Assembly: GCA_019321725.1 (NCBI GenBank) | Contig: CM033107.1 | Coordinates: 16,173,445-16,237,444 of the forward strand | Source: Paulownia fortunei | Lineage: Eukaryota > Streptophyta > Magnoliopsida > Lamiales > Paulowniaceae | Length of the DNA stretch: 64,000 nt | Direction of reading: 5' to 3' | Shown: piece after piece, positions 34,313 to 46,719 of the stretch | Position numbering within the stretch: the stretch's first letter is position 1 | Layout of the letters: each line of letters begins with the position of its first letter | Notes under the pieces: model-generated | What the model saw: only the letters and a program-made list of their open reading frames with translations | Told to the model about the DNA's origin: nothing | The model's database searches: none | Translations under genes and position numbers: made by a program

Positions 34313-35206
34313 CTACAAATCATTACAAAGATGAGACCCGTAGCTGGTATCCAATACCCAAGAAGCATCGTTAACTTCAACACAATAAATACCTGAATTC
34401 TTCAGGCTCGCAAGGTTGCAGTTCCTCTTCCAATGCCCAGGTTTGCTGTAGTAGTGGCACTTTTCATCGGTCTTGTTTGAACTCATGGAGGCGCCACCTA
34501 TTGGCTTCATGCCTTTAGATTTTGAGGAATGCTTTCCTCTCCCCTTCTTTCTCTTGGGCTTTCCAAATTTTGAGTTGGATGAGGATCCAACAAGCATGAT
34601 CGGCTTTTCCTTCTTCATAGTGGACTTAGCTATCTTCAATAGGTTAACCAACTCAGCAAGGCTAGTTTCCATTTTATGCATGTTGAAGTTGACAATAAAG
34701 AAATCAAACGATGGAGGCAAAGACTGCAGGATGAGATCCAAATAGAACTCGTTATCCATAACGACTCCAAGTAACTCGAGCCTTTCAATCAGGTCTATCA
34801 TTTTTAATGCCTGATCATGGACTGAAGAGCCCTCCATCATACGGGTCTTGAAAAGCTCTTTCGAGATATTATATCTCGTCTGCCTAATATGTTCATCATA
34901 CAACTTTTGTAAGTGAATATAGATATCATGCGCATGGGCATGTACCTCATGTTGCCTCTGCAACTCATTTGACATCGATGCCATCATATAGCATCGCGCT
35001 TGCAGATCATCATCAACCAGCTTGTGATAATCCACAAGCTTTCCTCACTAGCATCTTTTGGCGCGGCCGGCGGTGGGATCACATCAAGCATGTAATCCCT
35101 CTTTTCAGACTATAGAATAATCCAAAGGTTACTCAAACCAATCTACATAGTTGGAACTAGTTAATTTATTAGCTTCCAGAATTGATGCAAGCGGATTTTT
35201 AGCCAT
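34313..35206 (-). pseudogene. gag: copia gag and start of protease
   Basis: The likely start is the ATG complementary to 35204-35206 (MAKNPLASILEANKLTSSNY). Two stops and a frameshift at about 35036 follow. The long frame 35035-34313 has LQARCYMMASMSNELQRQHE and LSKELF-like helices, QSLPPSFDFFIVNFNMHK (UBN2-type gag), then a basic region and the zinc knuckle CHYYSKPGHWKRNC, where the second cysteine is tyrosine. The protease site at the end reads SWVLDTSYGSHLC, so the usual D[ST]GA is altered. Gag would build the particle; here it is inactive. Confidence 0.92.
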
Positions 35207-36712
35207 TTATAGACAATCTAAAAATTTAAATGAGGCAAAAAATTAGCATGCTTTCAAAATCATATTCATTTATAATAAGGTCTTAAGTAATAAATATCTC
35301 CCATAATTTTATTCAAATTCCATCACTCCTAATGGAAATTTGGGAAATCCTATTTCCTAGTGGGTTTGAGCCCAATCAATATGTTTTATGCCCCAATTTT
35401 ATGAGCCTATAAAATATATTGAAATGTAGTTAATTTTTAACGATTATATCTCAATGTAACCCTTAAGATACTTTACCTCACTTTTTCCCATATACTCTAA
35501 TTTTATAAACCCATATGGTACTAAGTGTCAAGAAAAATCCATCAAACCTCCATATAGATGGAGTATCAAAATGTTCCATGACTCATGGCCAATGTAGAGA
35601 CAAGTCCATCCCATGGTCATCACCATGCTTAGTTGAGACCACAACTTTCCATTATAAAGTCATTTCACGACTCATGGCCATGACAAAGTAAGGTAGCATT
35701 ATCATGTCAACTACTTTTGATGGTTTTATTCATATTTGCTTGAAATCGAAATTAAAAAATTCATTTACTTGATTTTTTCTTAATTCAAGAGGGATATTTA
35801 TTTTAACCAAGACCTCATCAATTTTAATCTTGGTTTATTTAATAAATTTGTATTCAATTGACAGTAAGCATATCATTTGAAAATATTAAATGAACCCTAT
35901 GCATGCATCTAATACATATATATTCTGGATGATCATGGGTTAATCCTATACAACATTTGAGCTAAAAATAGATCTAGGTCTATCTAAGGGTAATATAATG
36001 GAAATAGAAACTAATTTATGTTACATGAATATATCCCATACATTCATGGTCTTCTCTTGATTCTTCAGCTTAGTCTTTCTTCTTGTCCACCAAAAAGCAA
36101 AAAGGAAAACCTCACCCTATTCTACTCTCATTTAAAAAATGTAAAGTATATACAATGAAAGAATAAGAGATTTGCAGGCCCCATTTCAAAAACTCAAAGA
36201 TAAATAAATCCAATCACAATGGCCTAAATAGCTCATTGACCATCCCATACATACTAATAAATACATTACATGAATTTATTAAAGCACATAAATTTAGTAG
36301 TCTTTTAAATTATAATTTCATGACTTGGGATAAAATCTCAATTTTTCAAGAAAAACCCCTTATTCAAAATTTTAAAATTAACACTTTAATTATAAAATCA
36401 AAAAATCAAATTTTGTAATTCAACACGATGAGGATGTCCAGCATCCCTATGCATTGCACACACGAAACACCGCCGACACGCACAGTGCGCTACTGATGTA
36501 CTGCTACGCGTAGTGTGCTACCGACGCACGTGCTGCCCCGTGTCGTGCCATGTAATTTTTTTTCTTCTAATCGAATCAAATTCAATAATGCATTTCTGTT
36601 TAAAAATTAAAATAATTGCAAAATAATTTTATCCCAATGAGAATTACAATAAATTAATTAGGTTAACAATTAAATTCACAGGTATAAATTGAATCCAATT
36701 GGAATTGCACAA
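35207..36712 (-). other. copia leader between primer site and gag
   Basis: 1.5 kb without a recognisable domain. A GC-rich patch at 36440-36545 (GCCGACACGCACAGTGCGC, GCTACGCGTAGTGTGC) stands out against AT-rich surroundings and could be a small nested insertion or structured leader. Confidence 0.5.
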
Positions 36713-36730
36713 ACCATGCCTCTGATACCA
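36713..36730 (-). promoter_or_regulatory. primer binding site of copia element
   Basis: The minus strand reads TGGTATCAGAGGCATGGT one base after the 5' LTR, matching the initiator-Met primer TGGTATCAGAG. Confidence 0.9.
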
Positions 36731-36731
36731 C

Positions 36732-38871
36732 TGTTGCGTTCGCGTGAACCCGGGGTATGCGCAGCATAAAAAAAAATTTAAAAATACCATAGCATAACAA
36801 TTATAGTAATACCCCAAATTCGATGCGATTTCAACGATCTTACAATTTCTAACAGTTGTAGTAAAATAATTAATTTTCAATTCATACCTTTCTATGCACT
36901 CCGACTGTCATAAGGTAAGAATCAATCAATTACTAGCCTCTTTTTTCTGAATTTGGTTCACAGGGATCCATGCGTCTATCTTCTAAAGTGGTCCACACTT
37001 TGAGCAAGAACAAAAAATTAAAATTCCGCTAGCAATTTTGATTTCTTTTCTAACCTAGTTTATGAAGTGTGTAAAAAGAATATTAATTTTTATAATCAAC
37101 TTATGATAAAAGAATTAATGCTTAAAATAAAAGATGAAATTTTTTGTGGGAAAAAAGATGAATGAAGAAACAATTTTTCTTTTCTCTCTCTATATGGCCG
37201 AAAATTAGAGGGATAAAAATTCTCCCTATAATTTTCGGCCATGATGTTTAAATAGGGGACTCAAAATTCTAAGAGTTCTACTTTTGATATTTTATGTCTC
37301 CTTTTGATTGGTTGGAAGATATTTTGGTTTATCTAAACTTCTTCCAAATTTATTCCTTTTATATATTCCAAAGATATTTAAGGTTTTCCAATAATTCTAA
37401 ACTCTTGACTTTTCATCATTTTTCAACCACCTTCAAGAGCCTCTCCTAATAAGCCTTTGTGAATTGGGCTTGGACTTAAAATTAAATCCTACAATTAATT
37501 TAATTAATTGGCTTAGCCTAAATTTAATTAATTAATTCCATCTCCCCCATCTAATCAAATTAAGCCCAATTAAATAATCTAATTAATTAATTGAGTAAAT
37601 TAATTAAATTAATTTATGGACTAAGCAATTGATTTGATCTAATCAAATAATTGTTTCACTCCAATTGGGTTACGTAATCTTATTAGGTCCAAATAATTCA
37701 ATTATTTAATTAACTAATTAATTTAACTCATTGAATTAATTTAAGCCATAATTAATTAATCTCCATTAATTAATTGAATCCAACCTCTTGGATCAATTCC
37801 TAAATTAGAAATGTTCTATCTCAAATTGTGTCTGACCCTATAGGTTCACAACTAAGCTAGCAGTGAGCTTACAACATTTGCAACTTATGAATAATAATAA
37901 TTATTATGATTGATTACTCTAATTAATAATCCGCTTGAAATTAACTCCTTAATTTGAAGAACCTCACAAGTTATGGAAACACCTAGTATGTGTATCATGA
38001 CTACCTAGACTTAGGTGAAATAACGAGTGAACATATTTTAATTACGAGTATCATACACGTAAGGTTCTTCTATGAACTAATCTCCCAATTGAATCTAGGG
38101 CATAGATTAATAGTCGAAACCATAATTGCTCAATAACAATGATTCAATTTCAAGTTTCAATGACTCATGACGAATCGTTAGAAAACCCCGTCTAACATTC
38201 ATCTTATCTTGGCCAAGGACTTTTGAGTCATGAACTACAAAAACATAGGAGATTCACTTGTTATGTCTGATAAGTGATGGATCCTTTATTAACCACTCAT
38301 TAACCTCCATACATATGAATGCAACATCCACCGTATCCCCTTTATGATTGTCAGACAATCAGAAGAGACATCAAAATAAAACACGACATGCACAAGGCTA
38401 CCATGGTGCCTCAAGTTAAAGGATTAATCGTGTACTATCGTAATATGAAATTTTTTATTTTGACAAATAAGTTTCCAATTAAGAATTTTCAGTGTACTTG
38501 TTCCCTAACAAGCACTCGTATACGTACGCTAGCATCACTACGCCAATGTCCAAGGAGGGAGACATCCTCCTCATGCGAGCATGGATCTTATACATGAGTC
38601 TATGGGGCTATTCGATGTCTCATCTCAAAAACCCTTGACTCAGAACTAATTTAAGACCAAAGACATAGAGGCATATTCCATGATCACTATCAAATGCGTG
38701 AACACGCCCCGTAACTAAGTTTGGTGTAGAGACTTTATCTAATTACAAGATGCAATTAAAGATAAAGAAATTTGCTTATTTTATTAATATACTTTGAAAA
38801 AGATTATTTTTATAAATACAAGAGTATAAAGGACGTACAATCTAATTTGCACAACGAGCACTATTCTAACA
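36732..38871 (-). repeat. 5' LTR of copia element (2140 bp)
   Basis: Plus-strand ends are TGTTGCGTTCGCG and CTATTCTAACA. Collinear with 29725-31864. The TTAATTAA-rich block is at 37490-37780. Confidence 0.95.
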
Positions 38872-39075
38872 GAGATAAGCTTAATTGTTCGTGATGATTT
38901 AGAAATTCCACATCTTTGCAAAATAGACACACAACCTCAATATGTAGAATTGTTGGAGAGACAAGCAGGTTTCTCTAAGGAGATGTATAATTTCATTAAT
39001 GATGAAGACGAGGACACTAAATTTGATAGTGATGGAGAAGAGCAAATATTTCTATCTTGTGATGATAGTGACTAA
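38872..39075 (+). pseudogene. CACTA transposase acidic C-terminal tail
   Basis: After the copia target duplication, one frame reads EISLIVRDDLEIPHLCKID, VELLERQAGFSKEMYNFIND and DEDTKFDSDGEEQIFLSC followed by a stop at about 39073. It continues the DUF4216-containing protein across the insertion, with a small frame offset. Stretch 39076-39650 is AT-rich and holds no domain I recognise. Confidence 0.85.
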
Positions 39076-39661
39076 TTTGATGGTATCAACTATCAACTTT
39101 TATTTTACTTCATTGTGTCAAGTATTTTATTACAGTAGCTCTGTTGAACAATATGTAAGTGATTGAATATTGCTTAGTTGTTGTTGTAACTACCTTAGTT
39201 GTAATCTCCTAATCTTCTCATCCTTTTAATTAAAATGCTAGCTATATGAAGTTTGTGTAATCTATGTATATTTTGATGACAAAAAGAACTTGGAGTTTAT
39301 AAGATGTCTTTAATTGTTATCTTACTTCTAGCATGGTTTCATTAAATGTCTGGTATTTATATCTTTTGATTGAGTTTAATAAATTAAATTTATTTTTTCA
39401 GTCATTCGCTAGCAGTTGCTGCACCATTTGTTTCACCTTTTACTATAGTTGCACCTTCCACTTTGTACAGTAAGGTTTTTAAATTGCTTAATATTATCCT
39501 GAATAGTATATATGTCATTACTAATCTATAAAATAGTAGATAACAATAATACTTATTGAGCTTTTACAATCATACCAAATATTTTTTTAAAATCTTTTTG
39601 GCATATACATATGAGATTTCTTTTTCCACTCACTATTTATTAGGAATGTTATTAATTTTAT

Positions 39662-41458
39662 GTGTCTAACCACATGTTGTCCTTTCTAGGTATGTCTCCA
39701 AAACAAATCTTGGATCAACCCATTATTGATCCAACTACTGTAGACATGGATACGAAGGGTACATCTGATGGTTTGTTTCACTTTATATATCTTTTAATTA
39801 TTTTTTGGTATATAATAATTATGATGAACAATAATTTAATACGTTTGTTACTGTTTTGCAGCTCCTATGCAGAAGCAACGCAGAGGTACTCGAACCACAC
39901 ATAGAGATAGGCTTAGATGCTAGTTAGAAGCCGAGGGCAAGATACCAGTCACGTTTCACAAGTGTGATGGTTGTCCGGTAGGGATAAATGTGGCATCATT
40001 TATGACTGATCTCGATATTACCGTAAAAAAGTTTGCACCGCTGCAATTGATTGATTGGAAAAAGATTACGGAGGAGAAGAAGCAGCCTATTTTTGATCGG
40101 TTATTGGTTAGTATAAGAATTCAAATTGTATTTATCAGTTTAAGTTCTATTTTATATGTCAAATGTTGAAAAAAAATCTATTTTTCTTTGTAGGATATAT
40201 TTACTATAAACTTTGGCACAGAACCAGAGCTGATTAGGAAGGAGACCGATAAATTGATGAGTGCCCGATACCCTGACCACCACCATAAAATACACAAATA
40301 TTGAAAGAGTCTCACGCACTTGGGATGATCGATTAAAACAAATGCCTAATGATTTGTGTGAGACTTCGGCAGATTAAGATTATCTATGCAGATTATTCGA
40401 GTCTAATGAATTTAAGATAATTTTTATATTAATAGATTCTAAGTTTTAGCTAATTAACTTAATTATATCAATTTGCTCGACTATTTGATCTTATGAGCTA
40501 ATAGTATTTGACCATATTTTAGCTAATTAACATGTCCGTATAATAAATTATGTATTTGACCATTTCTCAAGAAAAAAGAAATCAATTTAATACTATAATC
40601 ATCGAAATTCTTCATTTGGATTTTTTTTAGTATAATGTTTCACTTAAGTTATAACACTGATGCTTGTAATTATTTTAAGCCTACAGCTATTAGAGAAACT
40701 AAAAATATAGCTTAGTAGACTAAAATTGATTTTTCACTATTAGAGAAACTAGAAATATAGCTATATAACTTAATTAAATCTTATATATAGTAGTTAACTT
40801 TATTTTTTACAAATTAACTATTTTTTGTAGAAACGTTCAGAAATAAACTCCGGAAATTGTGCTATGTTGCCATACAATTATCGTAGAGGTTCAAAGTCCT
40901 TTCTGTAATATAGTTACAATGATATAAGTATAAACTATTTAATTTAAATGAAATAATTATTTGATTTGACTTTAATCTAATGAAATGTTATTTGCAGGCT
41001 GATGTATCTAGTAGAAAGGATGGGATCACCATCTTTAATGAAACACACTATAGCTTTACGAAAGGTTAGATATGAGTGAAAGTTGAGAGCGCATATGCAA
41101 GAATTGAATACATTTAATTATTTCTTTTCAATTTATTTGAACTATATATTTTAGTTTTTAACATATTTATTAATTTTAGGATGAGATTGTGCGACTTTGA
41201 GAGAAGTATCGAGATACACAGATTCATACAGATACCGGGGATAAAGCTCATAATCTAGATGACATACAGATTGTAGATAGAGTGTGTGACAGGTCCTCGA
41301 TACACATTCAGGGTACATACGTGGGCTTGGAAATGAGTATAAACCTCTCAGGTCCACTTCTTCTGATGCATCATCTCCAAACCGACCAATGCACAACTTA
41401 GGGAGCAAGTGCAGTACACACAGAATAAGTTGCAGAGCACCAGCTACAGTACATATTG
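39662..41458 (+). pseudogene. second CACTA gene, Transposase_24-like, multi-exon
   Basis: Exons are separated by GT..AG introns. Exon 39685-39769 (SPKQILDQPIIDPTTVDMD); intron to GCAG at 39861. Exon 39862-40107 (QKQRRGTRTTHRDRL, then GKIPVTFHKCDGCPVGINVA, then PLQLIDWKKITEE). Intron 40108-40193. An exon with FTINFGTEPELIRKETDKLM. After further introns, RSEINSGNCAMLPYNYRRGS (about 40830) and FNETHYSFTKG (about 41027). This is the plant CACTA ORF of the PF03004 (Transposase_24) type, which lies beside TNP2. Stops interrupt it at several points, and the gypsy fragment truncates it at about 41458. Confidence 0.85.
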
Positions 41459-42640
41459 ACTTTTGTATGACAAAAAGAGAAGATGTGGATTTTCTACTCA
41501 ATGCATCTGCAACCACATTATCTTTACTAGGATAATAGTTGATCATGCAATCATAATCCTTCACAAGTTCTAACCATCTCCGTTGTCTCATATTCTATTC
41601 CTTTTGGGTAAAGAAATATTTCAAACTTTTGTGATATGTGTAAATCTCACACTTATCACCATATGGATTGGGTAATTCTTTTCATACTCCTTCAATTGCC
41701 TTGAAGTATAGGCAATAATCTTCCCATTTTTTTTTTATCAAAATAGCACCCAAACCATTTTTTGAAGCGTCGCTATACACCATAAATCCACCAGTTCCTA
41801 TTGAAATGGTAAGAATAGGAGCAGTAGTTGATTTATGTTTCAATTTTTGAAAACTTCTTTCATAAGCATTGGTCCACAAGAACTTCACATTCTTTCCTAT
41901 CAACACTGTCAATTGAGTTGCTATCTTTGAAAACCCCTGAACAAATCTTCGATAGTACCCTAATAATCTTAAGAAACTCCTTAATTTTGATACATTTGTT
42001 GGTGTTGGCCACTTAATAACAACTTCTACCTTGCCTGGATCAACGAAAATACCATTCTTGGGTACTACATAACCTAGGAATACCACTTGCTCAAGCCAAA
42101 ATTCGCACTTCAACTATTTTTCCTTAAGAACTTGTAGCACAATTTTCAAATGTTCCTTGTGTCTTTATCCCATGAATAAATTAGGATTTTATCAATAAAC
42201 ACAATCACAAATTTATCGAGAAATTGCTTGAACACTTTATTCATTAGATCCATAAAAGTTGCGGGGGCATTGGTTAAACCAAAAGGCATTACTAGAAATT
42301 CAAAATGTCCATATCTTGTTCTGAATGCAGTCTTTTGTATGTCTTCCTTGATCTTTAGTTGATGATAAATCAATCTTAGAAAATATGCATGCTCCCTGCA
42401 ATTGATCAAACAAATCATCTATTCTTGAAAGTGGATACTTATTCTTGATTGTTAGTTTATTCAACTCTCTATAATCAATGTACAATCGTAATGTACCATT
42501 CTTCTTTCTCACGAACAACACAAGTGCTCCCAAATGAGAATAACTAGGGCGAATGAAACCCTTATCAAGAAATTCTTGTAATTGAACTTTTAACTCTTTC
42601 AACTCTATTAGTGCCATATCTTTTTACCTAGCATAAATAC
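41459..42640 (-). pseudogene. pol: gypsy RT and RNase H
   Basis: Frame 42617-42300 starts [20 protein letters not shown] and includes [19 protein letters not shown] and [17 protein letters not shown]. Frame 42418-42146 continues with [40 protein letters not shown] and [13 protein letters not shown]. The catalytic FIDD pair has become FIDK. Frame 42113-41682 gives CEFWLEQVVFLGYVVPKNGI, RSFLRLLGYYRRFVQGFSK and the RNase H start GGFMVYSDASKNGLGAILI. RNase H ends [20 protein letters not shown] and VADALSRK near 41490. Frameshifts separate the parts. Confidence 0.92.
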
Positions 42641-43555
42641 ACTATTATCCTAACCTTGTTCTAAAAATGAATTAGAACTTGAGAGACATTTCGATAACAA
42701 TGTGAACTTGCAAAAGAAATTTGGGTTGAAACAGAAGATAAATGTGGAGGAGCTCAAAGAAAGAAAAAAAGAAGGGAAAATATTGAAAAGTTGCAGAATA
42801 TTGAAAAAGAAATTTATTATGAGTTGCAACTAAAAATGGAATATTACAAAGTTGGTGAGAATGATGAAGAAGTGTCCAATAAAATGATATTAGACCCCGT
42901 TGTTGGAACTTGTAGATTATGAGAATTATTCCTTGATGATATTTATGTCTCTCATTCCATAAAATTTTTAGAATCTTTATTGCATCTTATCATTTTCTTT
43001 ATTATGCCACACACTACCCCTTTTGGCCTCATTGCAACTATTATTAAAGACCTTTTTGATTTCATGTGGTGCCTTAAGTGAAGTGGAGATGTGTGCCAAA
43101 ATAGGAACCTATTATGTTCAACTATTTCATTAGAGACCGGATGATGGCTTTTATGAGGTTCTATGAGAATTCATTTATTTGAATCTATGCATGGTTTCAT
43201 CACTATGACAATGGCTATTTACACACATACTTGAGTATGATTGTTGTGGAAGTATATTTGCTTTTGAATAACTAAGGGTTAGATTCAATACTTGTTTGAT
43301 TTTATTACCATATTATTTTGTTGCTCCCTAAGAATTAATTGTTGGAAGTTAGGTGTCATAGTGTTTGTGGGTATCATTACTGGAAGCCCTCACGAGATTA
43401 CAACTCGTCCTCTATGGACCACCTAAGGGTTTAAAGGCTTGTTGCATATGCTAAATGCAATCGTGATTTTCTATGAAAGTGGATTAGCTTAGTTTGTTTT
43501 TATGTCTTGTTTTAGGTTTGTTCGAGGACGAGCAAATGTTAAGTATGGATGAATT
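42641..43555 (+). other. Athila-like 3' untranslated region
   Basis: Sequence between the broken gypsy RT and an Athila-like LTR. The end, TTCGAGGACGAGCAAATGTT then AAGTATGGATGAATT, is the type of leader and purine-rich tract that precedes Athila-like 3' LTRs. Bases 42655-42930 hold an open plus frame with ELERHFDNNVNLQKKFGLKQ that I cannot assign to a family. Confidence 0.5.
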
Positions 43556-43734
43556 TGATAAGTGCATATCTTTATTTTACATCAATTCCTTTATGTCTTC
43601 CTTGCTTTGTTTTTTATAATAATAGGTTTTTATTAATGTTTTGTGTGTGATATGAATTTGGAATCAAGAGATAAAAAATGAGCCAAAACAAAGTTGAAAG
43701 AAGCACTCTTAGGCCAAATTTCATTGACACGGTC

Positions 43735-46719
43735 TGTAACACCCCCATTACTACACAACTAGATATATATTATAATTTGACATGATAGAACCTGTGTGCA
43801 TGCATGGAATATTTTTTTTAACACTTTAAGAAAGGATAAATCACTTCTTACATGCACAACTCTGTTTAAAATACTTTATAACACATGTCATGTATATAGC
43901 AGGATCGGTATTTATATAAAAGCTCAACACCCACAACAATCCAATATTTACATACTTATTTACAGTAAAGTTTTAAAAGCGAAATATAGTACCAGTCTAA
44001 AAATATAATACAACATACTAAAAATATAACAAGCCAACAAAATAGCCCAACAGGTCGTCACCCATGTACACACTCTCTCAGACACCTGCAGAAGTTCCAA
44101 CCGCCGCCCAGCCAATAAAAGATGCTTCAAGTATCGTCGTACTCACCTACAATGCATAAACTATATGAGCTAACGCTCAGCAAGTAAAGATTATGCATGT
44201 CAAAGAATAATCCACAATATCAAGTCATGCAACTCAAAATGCTATGCTCACAATGCAATTTTATGTATCAAAATATTTCTCTCAAAATCATTTCTTTCTT
44301 GGGCCCCTGACCAACGCTACTATCCCATGCACCGGAAAAGAGCTCTGTATACCGCCATAATCCAATGGCCAATAATCATATAAGCATGCAAATCTATGCA
44401 TACTCATACGCATGCAAATCCATGCATGCGAACCTGCAAATCCATGCACAACACCATGCAAATCCATGCATGCTTCGGTGCACTAGTAGTGGTCAACAAA
44501 ACATTTTTCTTTCTCTGAATCATGCCGTGCAATGCAAGATTTATCACAATGCTAGTATATGATGTATGCACGTGCTAATGACAATGCCCATGTATGTATG
44601 CTCAATGGACATGAATGATAGTAATGCATGCCCTCTGCTATGCACACATCTACTATGTCTATGCATTGTGGTTGCAAATGAATCTTTACTGACCTTTCAC
44701 TTGGTTGGTGGCTTAGTCTAAATTTGTTTAGTATTCCTCTCCAACCTTAGATGTAAAATAACCTGTAATATTACCCAACATCAAGCACCATTCCCAATTT
44801 GGCAAGTTGAAAGCACACAATCTCATACTAGACCTTAAACACCAAGCTATAAGCTAACAATCAAACTTTCACAAACTAGAACCCAATATAGCCCCTCAAA
44901 TACCTCAATTTCTCATCTTAAATGCAAGCAAACATCATGTAATTGAATTATTATAACTCTAATAGCATGTACCTAATTGTTAACACTCAATAGCAACATA
45001 TCAAGGTTGAAACATGCTAAGTGATCAAATGTGGCAGATTCACATTTTCATATTTTCTTGCTGTCAAGTTTAGTTGCATGATAATTTTAACATCCCTAAG
45101 CATATCCAATCACTCCCAAATTTTTACCACACTTATATAACATGTATATAAATGTAACCATATCATAGAATTGCTAAAAATCACGGATATAGCTTCCAAG
45201 TTCAGGTCTTTTCACGACATACTGAAACAGATTGTTTCCTACCGTGACAGTTTTGCACACTTCATGACATTAATGGTTTTGGCACCCTTAAGTATATTCA
45301 ATCACTCCAAAATTTTCACCATACTTAGATAACATATATAAGGAGACAACCAGGTCATATTATTACCAAAAATAATGGATTTAGCTCCCTTAATTCAGTT
45401 TCCTTCACAGCACACCAAAACAGATTTTGCTATTTTGGCAGTTTGAGTGTTTCTCCAATATCATTCTCTATTTCAATTTCCAACTGATAAAACTTCATTC
45501 CAATACTCTTAAGTCATATATGGTCATGTAAATGGTAATAATTATAGGTTTTATTCAACATACCATACACTTTTGAAGCCTAAAATACAAGAAAACAGTA
45601 AGATGACAGTTTCTGCCACAAGTATTTCCTATTAAGTGTTTGTGATCAAAACCCCTTTCTTTGTGCACCAAAGTCTAACTAAAAACTTCCTAACACTTTT
45701 ATAAGAGATATTGAAAGCTTAATAAACCATAAAACCATTAATAATAATCTGAAAACCAAAGGCAAAACCATAGATAAGTGTTACCTATGCAGATTTTGAG
45801 GTTAACTTGATGGTAATCACTTCTCCTTTGCTTTTCTTGCTTTTATTTCAACTTGGAATCAATTTGGATTACTTGGAGACTTTAAGGTGTGTGTTTGGAA
45901 GATGAAAATGGCTGAAATGAGGGTCTGGTCGTTGCTTAAGGGTGAAGGGTTTGAGGTGTTAGCTTGAGATGTTAGCTTAAGCTTAATAAGAAAGCATGAG
46001 GTGGCAAGTGAATAGCAAAATCTGATTTTCTCCCTTATCTTGCAGCCCTAATCTTGTGTGTCTCACCTATTTTTATTTGGTTGCAACCTATCTTAATCAC
46101 CATTCATTCCCATAGGTAATTCCTATGTCCGTTCATTCGATCTCCAAACCGATTCGCATCCAATTCTTAAAGAATTATCTAGTTTGCATTTCTAAAATCA
46201 TATGCATATATGGGCCTTGTAATATGACACTTAAATCATATTATATCATGTCTAATATCCCAAGTATGTTAATTTACAAATATATACTTTTGAAATAACT
46301 TGATCAAATCAAATTAAACCGTATAAGCTTACTAGTAACAATTTTAATACGTCCAAAATTATAATCTATATATCCCATCTATATCTAATATTGATCCACC
46401 TCATTTTCTTCTTATTTCAATATAAAATCAACTACTTAGATTAGAAAATTCAATAACTAATACCGTGCAAGAACTTCAGAATTTAGTTTTGATCCACCTC
46501 ATTTTCTTCTTATTTCAATATAAAATCAACTACTTAGATTAGAAAATTCAATAACTAATACCGTGCAAGAACTTCAGAATTTAGTTTAATATTCAAGAAT
46601 GTCTTATAAAATGAAATAAATTATGCAATGTTAATAAAAATGCAAATAGCATATAAAATTAACATGTAATGCATGAATCATATTTGGCTATGTGAGTAGT
46701 AAGAGGCTCGGGTATCACA
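43735..46719 (-). mobile_element. solo LTR of the Tekay-like family (2985 bp)
   Basis: It starts TGTAACACCCCCATTAC and ends CGGGTATCACA, same orientation as 2580-4294 and inverted relative to 13767-16658. The flanks are CGGTC on the left and CGGTG on the right (4 of 5), and the host reads continuously as ATTGACACGGTGCCACTGCGG across it. There is no primer site or coding sequence next to it. Confidence 0.9.
46393..46588. repeat. tandem duplication, 2 x 98 bp
   Basis: Inside the solo LTR. The unit starting GATCCACCTCATTTTC and ending CAGAATTTAGTTT occurs twice with one difference at the last base. The other LTR copies do not show it. Confidence 0.92.

Larger units (their letters stand above)
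29725..38871 (-). mobile_element. Ty1/copia retrotransposon, structurally complete
   Basis: Two LTRs of exactly 2140 bp each flank 4867 bp of internal sequence. The 5-bp GAGAT occurs immediately on both sides (29720-29724 and 38872-38876). On the minus strand the order is 5' LTR, primer site, gag, protease, integrase, RT, RNase H, polypurine tract, 3' LTR, which is copia order. The LTRs have diverged visibly, all ORFs carry stops, and the integrase core is deleted. It lies in the acidic tail of the CACTA transposase, so it is younger than that transposon. Confidence 0.95.
24032..41458 (+). mobile_element. CACTA (En/Spm-type) DNA transposon, 3' end missing
   Basis: The 5' end is CACTATAGAAAAAAGAGG, followed by subterminal repeats with the GCGACAAAATG / CATCGCTAAG theme, a long leader, a TNP2-type transposase with its associated domain, DUF4218 and DUF4216 blocks, then a second gene similar to Transposase_24. 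A copia element is inserted at 29725 with perfect target duplication. The element is cut at about 41458 by gypsy RNase H sequence, and I could not find the inverted CTATAGTG terminus to the right. Numerous stops make both genes inactive. Confidence 0.9.
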
